64,000 nucleotides of DNA, taken from contig NZ_AP024463.1 of the NCBI RefSeq assembly GCF_019973735.1, positions 2,170,001 to 2,234,000 of the forward strand, written 5' to 3'. The stretch is from Arachnia rubra (GTDB lineage: Bacteria; Actinomycetota; Actinomycetes; Propionibacteriales; Propionibacteriaceae). The position numbers were made by a program, and so were the translations under genes. The notes beneath the pieces were generated by a model. It worked only from the letters and a program-made list of their open reading frames with translations. It ran no database searches and was not told the DNA's origin. Shown in pieces: positions 35,343 to 43,654 of the stretch; within the stretch, counting starts at the first letter, position 1, and the number at the start of each line of letters is the position of its first letter.

Positions 35343-38341
35343 TCCTCCAGTCCACGACGGGCAGCCGAAGAGCCACCGATGGTGGGGGCGGCCAGGCCCG
35401 CGATCAACACCACGACACCGATCTGCAGGCCGAACGTCCCCCAGCTGGGAGCCAATTGCCAGCTCAGCTGTCCCTCAGCCCCGGCAGGAACGGTGAAAGA
35501 CACATTTTCGTCACCGGAGATCCGGCTGAGTTCCTGTCCACCAATGCTGACCCGCCAGCGGTCGTCAGAGGGCTCAGCCAACACGAGGCGCCGCTCGGCG
35601 CCAGAGGCTGAGACATAGCCTTCCAGAACAGCCTGGCTGCTCTCGCCGTCGATGATGCGAGCGCGGGCTGGCAACTCCACCACAGTCCATATCACGACAT
35701 CCTGGTCCAGTGGAGCAGACGTCAATCCGGCTGCGTTCCCCACGGCAGCCAGTTGCTCAGCGCTGAACCCCTTCATCCAGACGTGACCGACTCCAAGTGC
35801 TTTCAGCCGGTCCGCCAGGTCCTCTGGGGTATCACCGCCGCCAAACAGCTGAACCAGCGCCGCGAAATCGTTGTAGAAGGCCCCGACCGGATTGCGTTCC
35901 GCCGTACCCCAGGTGGGCTGGGAGGAGTCGGCCACATTCCACTTCAACCCTCCGTCGGATTTTGCCTCGATCATCAGGACCCGCGTCTGGCGAGCCGACA
36001 CGATCACGTCATGGACATACCCCAGCTGGGAGGGGTGATTGGACACTGGCCCGGCGAAGCCCATCACAGCCCACACCCCAGCCGCCAGCAGCGATGCTGC
36101 GGTCAACCCTGAGAGCAGGACCCGCAGGTCGAGGCGTGCTTGCTCATCCCGGAGCCTCATGGCGATGACCGGAGCCAGCAGCCCTGCGACGGTCAACAAG
36201 GCCCAGCCGGAGAGCAGGGCCCGGGCCTCCCCGCCGTTGACCGGCAGCGCAGTGCGGGAAAGCACCACACCGATGACCAGCGGAACACCGATTCCGGCGA
36301 TGGCAACCATGCGGTAGCGCGTGCTACGGAGAGTGCAGATGGCATACCCCGCAGCCAGACCCAGCACCGCGAAGAACGCTATGTTGGCCCACTGCGGCAG
36401 CCCGGAAGGCAGGATACGGCCGAATAGGGTGGCCAGGGACGCTGGTGGCCAGGCGGGCCAGGCGAGCGGATCCGGCCCTGTCAGGATGCGTCCCGGATGG
36501 GAGAACAAGGACGGGAACCAAGGCGCCAGGAAAGCCGCCGGCAGAACGATGGCGATCATCACGGGAAGCCAGACGTGACGGTCACGGATCACCCAGATGA
36601 TCCCGCCAACCAAGCCGAGCGGCAGAAGAACAGGCCATGCTGCGGCCCCCACCAGCAGCCAACCGGCAGCACTCGCAGGGGCCCGGAGTCTTTCGGCGCC
36701 AGTGCTGTCGTCAATTGCGATCCTGTGTATCGCGGAGGCTAGCTGAGGCAGCACTATCGCCAACACCATCCCCGCGATGTCGCCGGCAGTGACCAGGCCC
36801 AGCAGGATGACGGCACCAGCCCAGACACCTGAGGCGATTGCGGAAGTGGTCAAGGTGACCCCGCAACGACGTAGGAAGCTGTGAGCGGACAACGCCGCCA
36901 GCAAGGGCGCCAACCCCAAAGCGAGAAAAACCAGGAGCTGTGGGCTTCCGAATGCCAGGGTCGACAGAAAAGCCCCGATCGACAGCCAGGGAGCATCAGC
37001 CCCCGCTGCTCCGGCCACAGGACTCAGCGCAAGCTCCCAGGCCTTACCGAGAGTGGCCGGAGCAGGGAGCAGTCCACCGCCAAAAACGTCTCCGAGTCCG
37101 AACAGCCCCCGCAGCGCTACCCCTCCAGCGACGATTAGCAGCAGGGTGAGAATCGACAGTGGGGCGAGGAATCGCCGCCGCGTGGGACCACCTGCAAAGT
37201 CGTCGCCCGTCATCTCATCGATACTGAATCCTGACTCCTGGCTGGTGAAGTCACGATAACGATCGGCCATATCGGCGCCCAGCCGGTCGAGCGCATTGCG
37301 GACAGGCCAGTGACGGCTGGGCAACAGGTGAGAAACGTCTATGCGATCCACTGAGCGAGCAGCAAGGTGTGCGACCTGGTCCCGGGTCGCGATAAACCGC
37401 CTGGCGGCTCTGAGTTCAGCACCTGCCAGCCGCGGTGACTTCGCAAGCAGGAAACCCAGGGACCGCAGGACACTGCCCACCACGAGCCGGGCGGTCTTAG
37501 ATGGCTTCGGGCCGCGGGCGGCAGCCACTCGTAGAGCGGCCAGGCGATCGACTTCATGCGACTCCCGGGCGAAAGCACCGCGCCGCTCCCCCGTCCGTCC
37601 GGACTGGCGATGCGTCAGTGCCGCATCGGGCCAGGTGATGACGCCGTAGCCGGCCTCGTTGGCACGCCAGCCGAAATCCACCCCATCACGGTGCAGTGGC
37701 AGTTCCGGGGCAAGCCCACCCAGCTGGTGCCAGACATCGCCTCGGATGAGCATCCCTGCCGTCGATCCACCCAATATCGGCTGTGAGATCTCCTGGCCCT
37801 GATCGATATCACCCTCATCGACGGTCCCCACACGCCGTCCCGTCGGGGTAATGGACTGTCCAACCTCCGCGAGAGTCTCAGGATAGTTCCGGCGGCGCGG
37901 CTGAAGCAGCTTCGGGAATATGACTGCAGCCCCCGTGCTGGAGGCGCCACGCAGTAACTGCCCTAGAGCATCCGGGTGGGGCGCTGAATCGTCATGCAAC
38001 AGCCAGATCCATGGGGCATGGGGCGGCAGTGCCGCGGCAACTGCCGCCCCAAAGCCGAAATCAGGATTCCCCCTGACAACGCTACTGATGACTCCAGCCG
38101 CACGAGCCTGCTCCAGCAGTCGGCCCGACTCATCGGTGGAGCCGTTGTCCACTGCTATGAGAATCCCAGGCCTAGGGTTCAGAGCGGAAAGTGCGCGAAG
38201 CTGACGCGGTAACCACTCGCCCGCATTGTGAACCACCATGACCGCGGCAACCATGCGCGGATCTATCGTCTCGAATGGCTCGGAATCCGACTCCTCGTCG
38301 ATCCAGGCCCAGAGATTGTCTGTTGTCGCCTGACCCGTCAA
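35339..38341 (-). CDS. Large membrane glycosyltransferase, family 2
   Basis: A 1000-residue protein. Residues about 30-270 form a GT-A domain: AVMVVHNAGEWLPRQLRAL, ILIAVDNGSTDESGRLLEQA, the DxD-like LLHDDSAPHPDALGQLLRG, and GLAPELPLHRDGVDFGWRANEAGYG. From about 390 to 770 there are roughly ten membrane helices, then an extracytoplasmic beta-rich region and a last helix near residue 975. This suits transfer of sugars onto a lipid-linked or cell-wall glycan. Donor and acceptor are not identifiable; related actinobacterial genes pair with DUF5719 and lie near whiB2, as here. Confidence 0.87.
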   Translation of the reverse strand: MTGQATTDNLWAWIDEESDSEPFETIDPRMVAAVMVVHNAGEWLPRQLRALSALNPRPGILIAVDNGSTDESGRLLEQARAAGVISSVVRGNPDFGFGAAVAAALPPHAPWIWLLHDDSAPHPDALGQLLRGASSTGAAVIFPKLLQPRRRNYPETLAEVGQSITPTGRRVGTVDEGDIDQGQEISQPILGGSTAGMLIRGDVWHQLGGLAPELPLHRDGVDFGWRANEAGYGVITWPDAALTHRQSGRTGERRGAFARESHEVDRLAALRVAAARGPKPSKTARLVVGSVLRSLGFLLAKSPRLAGAELRAARRFIATRDQVAHLAARSVDRIDVSHLLPSRHWPVRNALDRLGADMADRYRDFTSQESGFSIDEMTGDDFAGGPTRRRFLAPLSILTLLLIVAGGVALRGLFGLGDVFGGGLLPAPATLGKAWELALSPVAGAAGADAPWLSIGAFLSTLAFGSPQLLVFLALGLAPLLAALSAHSFLRRCGVTLTTSAIASGVWAGAVILLGLVTAGDIAGMVLAIVLPQLASAIHRIAIDDSTGAERLRAPASAAGWLLVGAAAWPVLLPLGLVGGIIWVIRDRHVWLPVMIAIVLPAAFLAPWFPSLFSHPGRILTGPDPLAWPAWPPASLATLFGRILPSGLPQWANIAFFAVLGLAAGYAICTLRSTRYRMVAIAGIGVPLVIGVVLSRTALPVNGGEARALLSGWALLTVAGLLAPVIAMRLRDEQARLDLRVLLSGLTAASLLAAGVWAVMGFAGPVSNHPSQLGYVHDVIVSARQTRVLMIEAKSDGGLKWNVADSSQPTWGTAERNPVGAFYNDFAALVQLFGGGDTPEDLADRLKALGVGHVWMKGFSAEQLAAVGNAAGLTSAPLDQDVVIWTVVELPARARIIDGESSQAVLEGYVSASGAERRLVLAEPSDDRWRVSIGGQELSRISGDENVSFTVPAGAEGQLSWQLAPSWGTFGLQIGVVVLIAGLAAPTIGGSSAARRGLEE

Positions 38342-38433
38342 GCCGGTTCCTCCTGTCAGCAGACCCCTAGATTCTCTAGCGGCACTCCCAGACGATAGCC
38401 CACTCGACGCCCCGACGGCTCAGCGGAACCACT

Positions 38434-38692
38434 TCAGATAGCCTGGCGTTTCAACTTTCGGCGTTCACGTTCCGAAAGCCCTCCCCAGATTCCGAAACGT
38501 TCATCATTGGCCAACGCGTATTCCAAGCACTCAGCGCGTACTGTGCAACTCGAGCACACGCGCTTCGCCTCGCGGGTTGACCCCCCCCTTCTCCGGGAAA
38601 AATGCCTCAGGATCCGTCTGTGCACACAGTGCATGCTGGTGCCAGGCGAATTCATCTTCGGCGTTCACCCCCAACGTCCAGATGTCGTCCAT
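38434..38692 (-). pseudogene. whiB2: WhiB family regulator (WhiB2/WhmD-like), frameshifted
   Basis: WhiB proteins hold a [4Fe-4S] cluster and modulate sigma-factor-dependent transcription; WhiB2/WhmD controls division and septation. Starting at ATG 38692 (GAGAGGGGGC just upstream), the first frame gives HALCAQTDPEAFFPEKGG. After one base is dropped from the 8-G run (38581-38588 on the plus strand), the second frame continues STREAKRVCSSCTVRAECLEYAL and the GIWGGLSERERR turn. The joined 85-residue protein has the four cluster cysteines C23, C46, C49 and C55. As read, the frame runs out of register after residue 37. Given the importance of whiB2 elsewhere, sequence error or slippage needs excluding. 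Confidence 0.87.
38581..38588 (-). repeat. Homopolymer of eight (G8 in the whiB coding strand)
   Basis: Eight Cs on the plus strand, eight Gs in the WhiB coding strand. Seven would keep the frame. Confidence 0.9.
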
Positions 38693-39062
38693 TTTGCCCC
38701 CTCTCTGGCCCAAATTACACACGTGCGGTTCCTTCGCGTCAAGCCCGTCCGGCGAGTCGGCTTGCATCGAGGCCGGGCGGACAATCCAGCTTGTATCCAC
38801 AACCGTCCCCCATCTCCCTGAAGGGCGAAACCGCCAGGAAAAACCACTGTCCCGTTCTCACCGTCAAGACCATCGCGGCCAGCATGCCGGACAATCTGAC
38901 GCCTCCATGGGCGTGTCTGCCAGAGGGATGGGATCCCCGGCAGTAAGATTAAATTGAAGGTTGAAGATATGCGTCAATCCTACCTGTGCCACGGAGGGGA
39001 GCAATCCAGATCCCTAGCCCCAACTGTCCTCCGTTTGGCTAGGCAGTCACATGCTTGTCGTC
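38693..39062. other. Non-coding gap between whiB and manC
   Basis: About 370 bases without a credible gene. It includes the whiB leader and, around 38945-38980, an A/T-rich stretch that could hold a promoter. No repeat, tRNA or known riboswitch was recognised. Confidence 0.5.
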
Positions 39063-39096
39063 CTCATGGCCAGGTACACCCCTCTCCGGCCATGAG
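39063..39096 (-). terminator. Inverted repeat after manC
   Basis: CTCATGGCC (39063-39071) and GGCCATGAG (39088-39096) are exact inverse complements around a 16-base loop, 12 bases beyond the manC stop. GAGAACGTTCTC (39094-39105) is a second overlapping palindrome. Probable terminator, without a clear T-run. Confidence 0.5.
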
Positions 39097-39108
39097 AACG
39101 TTCTCTCG

Positions 39109-40188
39109 TCAGGCGTATTCGGCACCAAGGTGATCATGGACCAGGGCGACCAGTTCCCGGATCCTCCCGGTCTCGGCAAGAGGCGCGACGAGAGTCGCAG
39201 TCAGGGTATGGACCACGAGACAGTCACGGAGACCCAGAGTGGCCACAACATGCCCGTCACTAGTGGTGTTGATGATCACGCAGCCTGAAGAGTCCAAGGT
39301 TATGCTGCGCCCATCAACGCGGTTTCCATGCTCATCCAGTAGGAACTGCTCAGCAAGATTCTGATAACTGCCCACGTCGATCCAGGATGTTTCCAGCCCG
39401 ACCGTGAGCACCTCGGCGCTGCCCTGGCCCAGAGAGACAGGCTGCATGATCGCGTAGTCGACAGAAGTCTTCTGAAGGCTGGGGAACAACTCGTCTAGGA
39501 GTTCATTGTGCGCAGCAATTCTGCGCACTTTCTCAGCAGTGTCTGGCACAAGCGTCTCCAGCTGGGCCAGAAGTGTCGCGGCACGCCAGACGAACATCCC
39601 GGCATTCCACCAGTACTCCCCGGAGGCAACGTAGCGCCTCGCGACAGACAGCTCGGGCTTCTCTTTGAACTCCGAGACCCGCCAGACCCCTCTCAGCCCG
39701 TCGACAGGGCTATCGCGATGCAGGTAACCAAATCCCGTATGGGGCTCGGTCGGGAGCACCCCCATGGTCACCAGCGCTTGCTCCCTGAACTCAGCAACCT
39801 CGAATGCGAGTTCCAGGGTCGCGCGGAACTCTTCGGCAGGGGTGATGATGTGATCGGCACTCAGCATCGCTACCACGGCCTCAGGGTCCCGGCGCTCGAG
39901 GACCGCCGCCGACCAGGCGACTGCACTCAGCGAGTCGCGGCCCACAGGTTCTCCCAGCAAATTCTCCTCCGGGAGCTCCGGAAGCTGCCGGGCAACGACA
40001 TCCGCATATGTCCGGGACGTGCACACGAGAATCCGGGCATCGGGTACAAGGCCCGCCACCCGTTCATATGCGAGCCGCAACAGGCTCTTGCCGTCGAACA
40101 ACTCCAAAAGCTGCTTGGGCGTTCCCTGCCTGGAGAGAGGCCACAACCTCGTGCCCGAACCGCCCGCCATGATCACCACGTAGCGCAT
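39109..40188 (-). CDS. manC: Mannose-1-phosphate guanylyltransferase
   Basis: A 359-residue enzyme making GDP-mannose. The N-terminal pyrophosphorylase signature is MAGGSGTRLWPLSRQGTPKQLLEL; the sugar-binding FKEKPE segment lies near residue 175, with VEARRYVASGEYWWNAGMFVWRA-type continuation. The product feeds glycosyltransferases for mannosylated envelope glycans. Substrate supply comes from manB. It is transcribed alone. Confidence 0.95.
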   Translation of the reverse strand: MRYVVIMAGGSGTRLWPLSRQGTPKQLLELFDGKSLLRLAYERVAGLVPDARILVCTSRTYADVVARQLPELPEENLLGEPVGRDSLSAVAWSAAVLERRDPEAVVAMLSADHIITPAEEFRATLELAFEVAEFREQALVTMGVLPTEPHTGFGYLHRDSPVDGLRGVWRVSEFKEKPELSVARRYVASGEYWWNAGMFVWRAATLLAQLETLVPDTAEKVRRIAAHNELLDELFPSLQKTSVDYAIMQPVSLGQGSAEVLTVGLETSWIDVGSYQNLAEQFLLDEHGNRVDGRSITLDSSGCVIINTTSDGHVVATLGLRDCLVVHTLTATLVAPLAETGRIRELVALVHDHLGAEYA

Positions 40189-40309
40189 GCGAAGACTCTA
40201 GTGGGACGCGACGCCCTTACCTGGGCGATTCACAGAACCAAGAGATCGTGTCTGTGGAAATCATCTGCGTGGTGGCACCACGGGGATCCCGTGCTCTAGT
40301 CAATGAAAC

Positions 40310-40360
40310 CTCGCCAGCGACGGCCCAGGGAAACGTGAGCTCCTGGTCTTCACTGGCGAG
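40310..40360. repeat. Imperfect inverted repeat in the leader of the TIGR03089 gene
   Basis: CTCGCCAG (40310-40317) pairs with CTGGCGAG (40353-40360), with an inner CCCAGG (40324-40329) / CCTGG (40342-40346) helix. It ends 17 bases before the TIGR03089 start, so it could be a leader hairpin or an operator. Confidence 0.4.
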
Positions 40361-40377
40361 CTCTCTAAGATCAGGGC

Positions 40378-41043
40378 ATGTTCATCAAGCAGCTCCACGC
40401 CAGACCCGGCGCAGGCCCCCTGTTCACCCACTATGACGAGGCAGCAGGTTCACGGGTGGAGCTGTCCGGCATTACCTTCACGAATTGGGTGGACAAGACT
40501 GTCAACATGCTGGATGGCCTTGGGGCGGAGGCCGGCGAAGTGGTTTACCTGGATCTGTTGCGAACCGATCCCGGGCACTGGGTGACGGCAGTGTGGGTTG
40601 CAGCGGCCTGGCAACGTGGATGCAGCGTTGCCGAGAGGAACGGCGACGAGACGGCCCTGGCGGTGGTCGGTTCCCTGAGCCAAGAACGTGGACCCGTCAC
40701 GGTGATGTGTTCCCTGCATCCGCTGGGCCTGGGAGTCCCAGCGCTTCCAGCAGACTGCGCGGACTACGCCGATGTGCTGACAGAACCAGACATGCACTGG
40801 GCGGAGCCGGTGTCCCCGGATGAGCTGGCCTGGCTACCTGGGATAACCCATGCGGACGTGGCACGGGTGCCGGGATCGGGCCAGAGGCGGCTGTTCGCAG
40901 ATCCGAAACCGGGATGGGCGGCTGTGAGCAACTTGCTGGTTGCCCCGGTGCTCGGGGGTGGATCGACGGTGGTGGTGACCGGCGCCACAGCTGAGCGCAC
41001 CGCCAGGATCGCCGCGGAGGAGCGCACCGCCCCGGTAGCCTGA
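40378..41043 (+). CDS. TIGR03089 family protein (AMP-binding-like fragment)
   Basis: A 221-residue actinobacterial TIGR03089 protein, resembling the N-terminal half of acyl-CoA synthetase-type enzymes: GPLFTHYDEAAGSRVELSGITFTNWVDKTVNML ... AGEVVYLDLLRTDPGHWVTAVWVAAAWQRGCSV. The adenylate-forming P-loop and C-terminal lid are absent, so activity is doubtful. ATG start; opposite to flanking genes. Confidence 0.8.
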   Translation: MFIKQLHARPGAGPLFTHYDEAAGSRVELSGITFTNWVDKTVNMLDGLGAEAGEVVYLDLLRTDPGHWVTAVWVAAAWQRGCSVAERNGDETALAVVGSLSQERGPVTVMCSLHPLGLGVPALPADCADYADVLTEPDMHWAEPVSPDELAWLPGITHADVARVPGSGQRRLFADPKPGWAAVSNLLVAPVLGGGSTVVVTGATAERTARIAAEERTAPVA

Positions 41044-41056
41044 ATCCAGCAGAGCC

Positions 41057-42052
41057 TCACCTGCGAGCAGGCAGCCCGCGGAGGAAACCGAGCCCCCAGG
41101 CAAGATGCATGGTGGACAGCACCAGCGGCAGGCGGGACCGCGCCGCAGAAGGGACATCGCGCATCGTGACGGTGGCGAACACGAGGAAACCCAGATACAG
41201 CAGCGGGAAGGCGAGCAGGGCTGTCAGCCAGGGATGCCGCAACCGCACTCCCGCAAGGCCTACCCCCAGGCCGACACCTGCGCCTAGGACAACCGCGGGC
41301 GGGGCGAGGTAGCGTCGGCTTGCGGTCTCGGGATGACGCCGGATCACCTCTCGGCGCCACTGCCCTGTCTTGTAGAACTGTCTCGCCAGGGCACGAAGAC
41401 TCGAGCGGGGCCGGTAGACCACCCGGAGCTCCGGGGTGAACCACACCAGGTGCCCGGCGCGGCGGAGCCGGTAGTTGAATTCCCAGTCCTGGGCCCGGTG
41501 CAGGGACTCGTCGAAACCGCCCAGCTCGTTCAGGACATCCCGGCGGAAGACGCCGAGAAACACCGTATCAGCCGGGCCCGCTGGAGTACGAGCCAGATGG
41601 AAACCACCACCGCCGAGCCCCAGGTGTGAGTTGTAGGCGGCAGCAACGGCCTGTTCAAAAGGAGTGCGGCCCTGGGCATCCATCAGACCGCCCACATTTG
41701 CGGCTCCTGTCTCACGGAGGACCGCCACAGCGGTGGCGATATACCCGGGACACAGCTCAGCGTGTCCGTCGACGCGAACGACGATTTCATGGCTGGCGGC
41801 CTTGATAGCCAGGTTGAGGCCTGCTGGCGTGAACCCCGTCGGGTTGTCGACCACGACGACTCGAGAATCAGCAGCCGCCAGAGCGTTGGCGATCTCGTGG
41901 GTGCGGTCTCCGCTGGGTCCAACGGCGAGTACCACCTCGATCTCACCTGCGTAGTCCTGGGCAAGGACTCGCCGCACGGCGGCCTCCAGGTGCGGTTCCT
42001 CATTACGGACTGGCATGACGACACTGACGGGTTCGGGAATCACCCGGCTCAA
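41057..42052 (-). CDS. Glycosyltransferase family 2, membrane-anchored
   Basis: A 331-residue GT2 enzyme. SVVMPVRNEEPHLEAAVRRVLAQDY starts the GT-A fold; the DxD-like VRVDGHAEL and FRRDVLNELGGFDESLHRAQDWEFNYRLRRAG, with the acid in QDWE, follow. Two or three C-terminal hydrophobic helices (from about residue 245) anchor it. It overlaps the LCP gene by 4 bases and is probably co-transcribed with it, consistent with making a wall glycopolymer attached by LCP. Confidence 0.9.
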   Translation of the reverse strand: MSRVIPEPVSVVMPVRNEEPHLEAAVRRVLAQDYAGEIEVVLAVGPSGDRTHEIANALAAADSRVVVVDNPTGFTPAGLNLAIKAASHEIVVRVDGHAELCPGYIATAVAVLRETGAANVGGLMDAQGRTPFEQAVAAAYNSHLGLGGGGFHLARTPAGPADTVFLGVFRRDVLNELGGFDESLHRAQDWEFNYRLRRAGHLVWFTPELRVVYRPRSSLRALARQFYKTGQWRREVIRRHPETASRRYLAPPAVVLGAGVGLGVGLAGVRLRHPWLTALLAFPLLYLGFLVFATVTMRDVPSAARSRLPLVLSTMHLAWGLGFLRGLPARR

Positions 42053-43587
42053 CTTACTCGGCAGATGGCTACGTCGGCACCCGGCTCCGGGGTGGGCGAT
42101 GAGGTGGCCTCGCTCGTTGTCTTATCACTGGCCTCGGTCTTGTCACTGGCCTTGACGTTCGGTGAAGAATCCTTCCCTGACGCAGAGGTCGTAGAGGGAA
42201 CCGGGGCACTGCTGGCGGGGGAACCGCTGCTGGTGGCGGGTGTAGAGGGACTGTCTTGGGCCTCCGACGCCGCGATGGCCTCTGCCGTTGTGCTGCGGAT
42301 CAGGCCGAGATCAGGCGAGGCCGGCTCGATCAGCGGCGGAGAGAAGTTGACGGAGTCGATGGGCAATGATTTTCCGCGGATCGCCAAATCCACCAGTTCC
42401 GGCAACTTTTCTGTTCCGACGTCAGTGCGCACGATGTCGGAGCCTGCCTCAGCGAGGTCGACGAATTTTGCGGCGACGGTGCTGGGATCGAGTTGTTTGG
42501 CCATGGCAGACATAACGCATTTCTGCCTCACCATACGTTCGTAATCGTCAGCGCCTGCCCGGGACCGGGCGAACCAGAGAGCGTGGTATCCATCGAGGTG
42601 AACCCCCTTGCCAGGCTCAATCCAACCGTAGATCTCCGAACCGACCCCACCGATGGGGACTTGCTTGCCTATGTCGAGGGTGATGCCGCCCATGGTGTCG
42701 ATAAGACGCTGGAAGCCCGAAATGTCCACCATGGCGTAGTAGTTGAGTTCCAGCCCCAGCAGCTCGGAGACTACCTCCTTGGTGGCCGCCAAGCCTGCTT
42801 CCTGTCTGGGATAGAGGTCGGCATGTTCCTGCCCAAGGGTATAGACACCATTGAGCATGCAGTCTTCCCCACAGCGGAAACCATTGGGGTAGAGCTTCGC
42901 CAGCGGCGAGGTGGAGGGGAACGGGGCGCCCATGAGATTGCGTGGCAGCCCGAAGACAACCGCACGACCGGTATTGGCGTCTATGGATGCCACATTGATC
43001 GAGTCGGGACGTATTCCCTCTCGGTCGGCCGCTGCATCCACCCCCAGCAGGAGGACGTTGTAACGCCCATGTTTGGTCTGACTGTCACCGCCTCCCGGGA
43101 ACACATCGCCGACATGCCCAGCTGCCGTGAAGGCGCTGGCGAGCAGATTGGTGCCCAACCCGGCGAGCAGCGCCAGCAGCAGGCACGACGCGGTCAGGAC
43201 CAGGCGGGCGCGACGGGGCAGGCTCGGGGGCCGGGCCAGCCGCCAGGCGTCGAACAGCAGCACCAGCCAGCCCAGGAAAACCAGCCATACCAGAACCCTC
43301 ATGACGATGGTGACAGGCCCGTTGAGCAGGAAACTCACGGTGGGTCCTCGCCAGAACAACAGCCCCAGCCCCACCAGCAGTGCAGCCGCCACCAGCAACG
43401 CCAAAATCCGGAGTGCGACACGGCCCAGCCTACGATTCCCGGCCGCGAACTGGGCAGCCCCAGGCAGGAAGACGGTCAAGACAATGAGCCCGACGGCACG
43501 TCGTTTCTGTACGGCGGCGTCGGGGGAAGGCATGGCGGCTCCACGGGCAGACGATACGGGCTCCTTGTATTTAGACTGAACCGGCAC
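42049..43587 (-). CDS. LCP (LytR-CpsA-Psr) family protein
   Basis: A 512-residue membrane protein. Four hydrophobic helices lie in residues 30-160, an arrangement longer than the single anchor of simple LCPs. The LCP domain (about 175-420) carries NVLLLGVDAAADREGIRPDSINVASIDANTGRAVVFGLPRNL, VDISGFQRLIDTMGGITLDI and GYHALWFARSRAGADDYERMVRQKCVMSAM. A Ser/Thr/Pro-rich tail follows. LCP enzymes transfer glycopolymers from a lipid carrier to peptidoglycan. GTG 43587, with GAGGGCAG upstream; divergent from a second LCP gene. Confidence 0.9.
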   Translation of the reverse strand: MPVQSKYKEPVSSARGAAMPSPDAAVQKRRAVGLIVLTVFLPGAAQFAAGNRRLGRVALRILALLVAAALLVGLGLLFWRGPTVSFLLNGPVTIVMRVLVWLVFLGWLVLLFDAWRLARPPSLPRRARLVLTASCLLLALLAGLGTNLLASAFTAAGHVGDVFPGGGDSQTKHGRYNVLLLGVDAAADREGIRPDSINVASIDANTGRAVVFGLPRNLMGAPFPSTSPLAKLYPNGFRCGEDCMLNGVYTLGQEHADLYPRQEAGLAATKEVVSELLGLELNYYAMVDISGFQRLIDTMGGITLDIGKQVPIGGVGSEIYGWIEPGKGVHLDGYHALWFARSRAGADDYERMVRQKCVMSAMAKQLDPSTVAAKFVDLAEAGSDIVRTDVGTEKLPELVDLAIRGKSLPIDSVNFSPPLIEPASPDLGLIRSTTAEAIAASEAQDSPSTPATSSGSPASSAPVPSTTSASGKDSSPNVKASDKTEASDKTTSEATSSPTPEPGADVAICRVS

Positions 43588-43654
43588 CTGCCCTCACCCA
43601 GGCAGGCACGCCGTCGAGGCCATGATTCTTGTCCGGAGGGTAGTCTTTCAGGCC

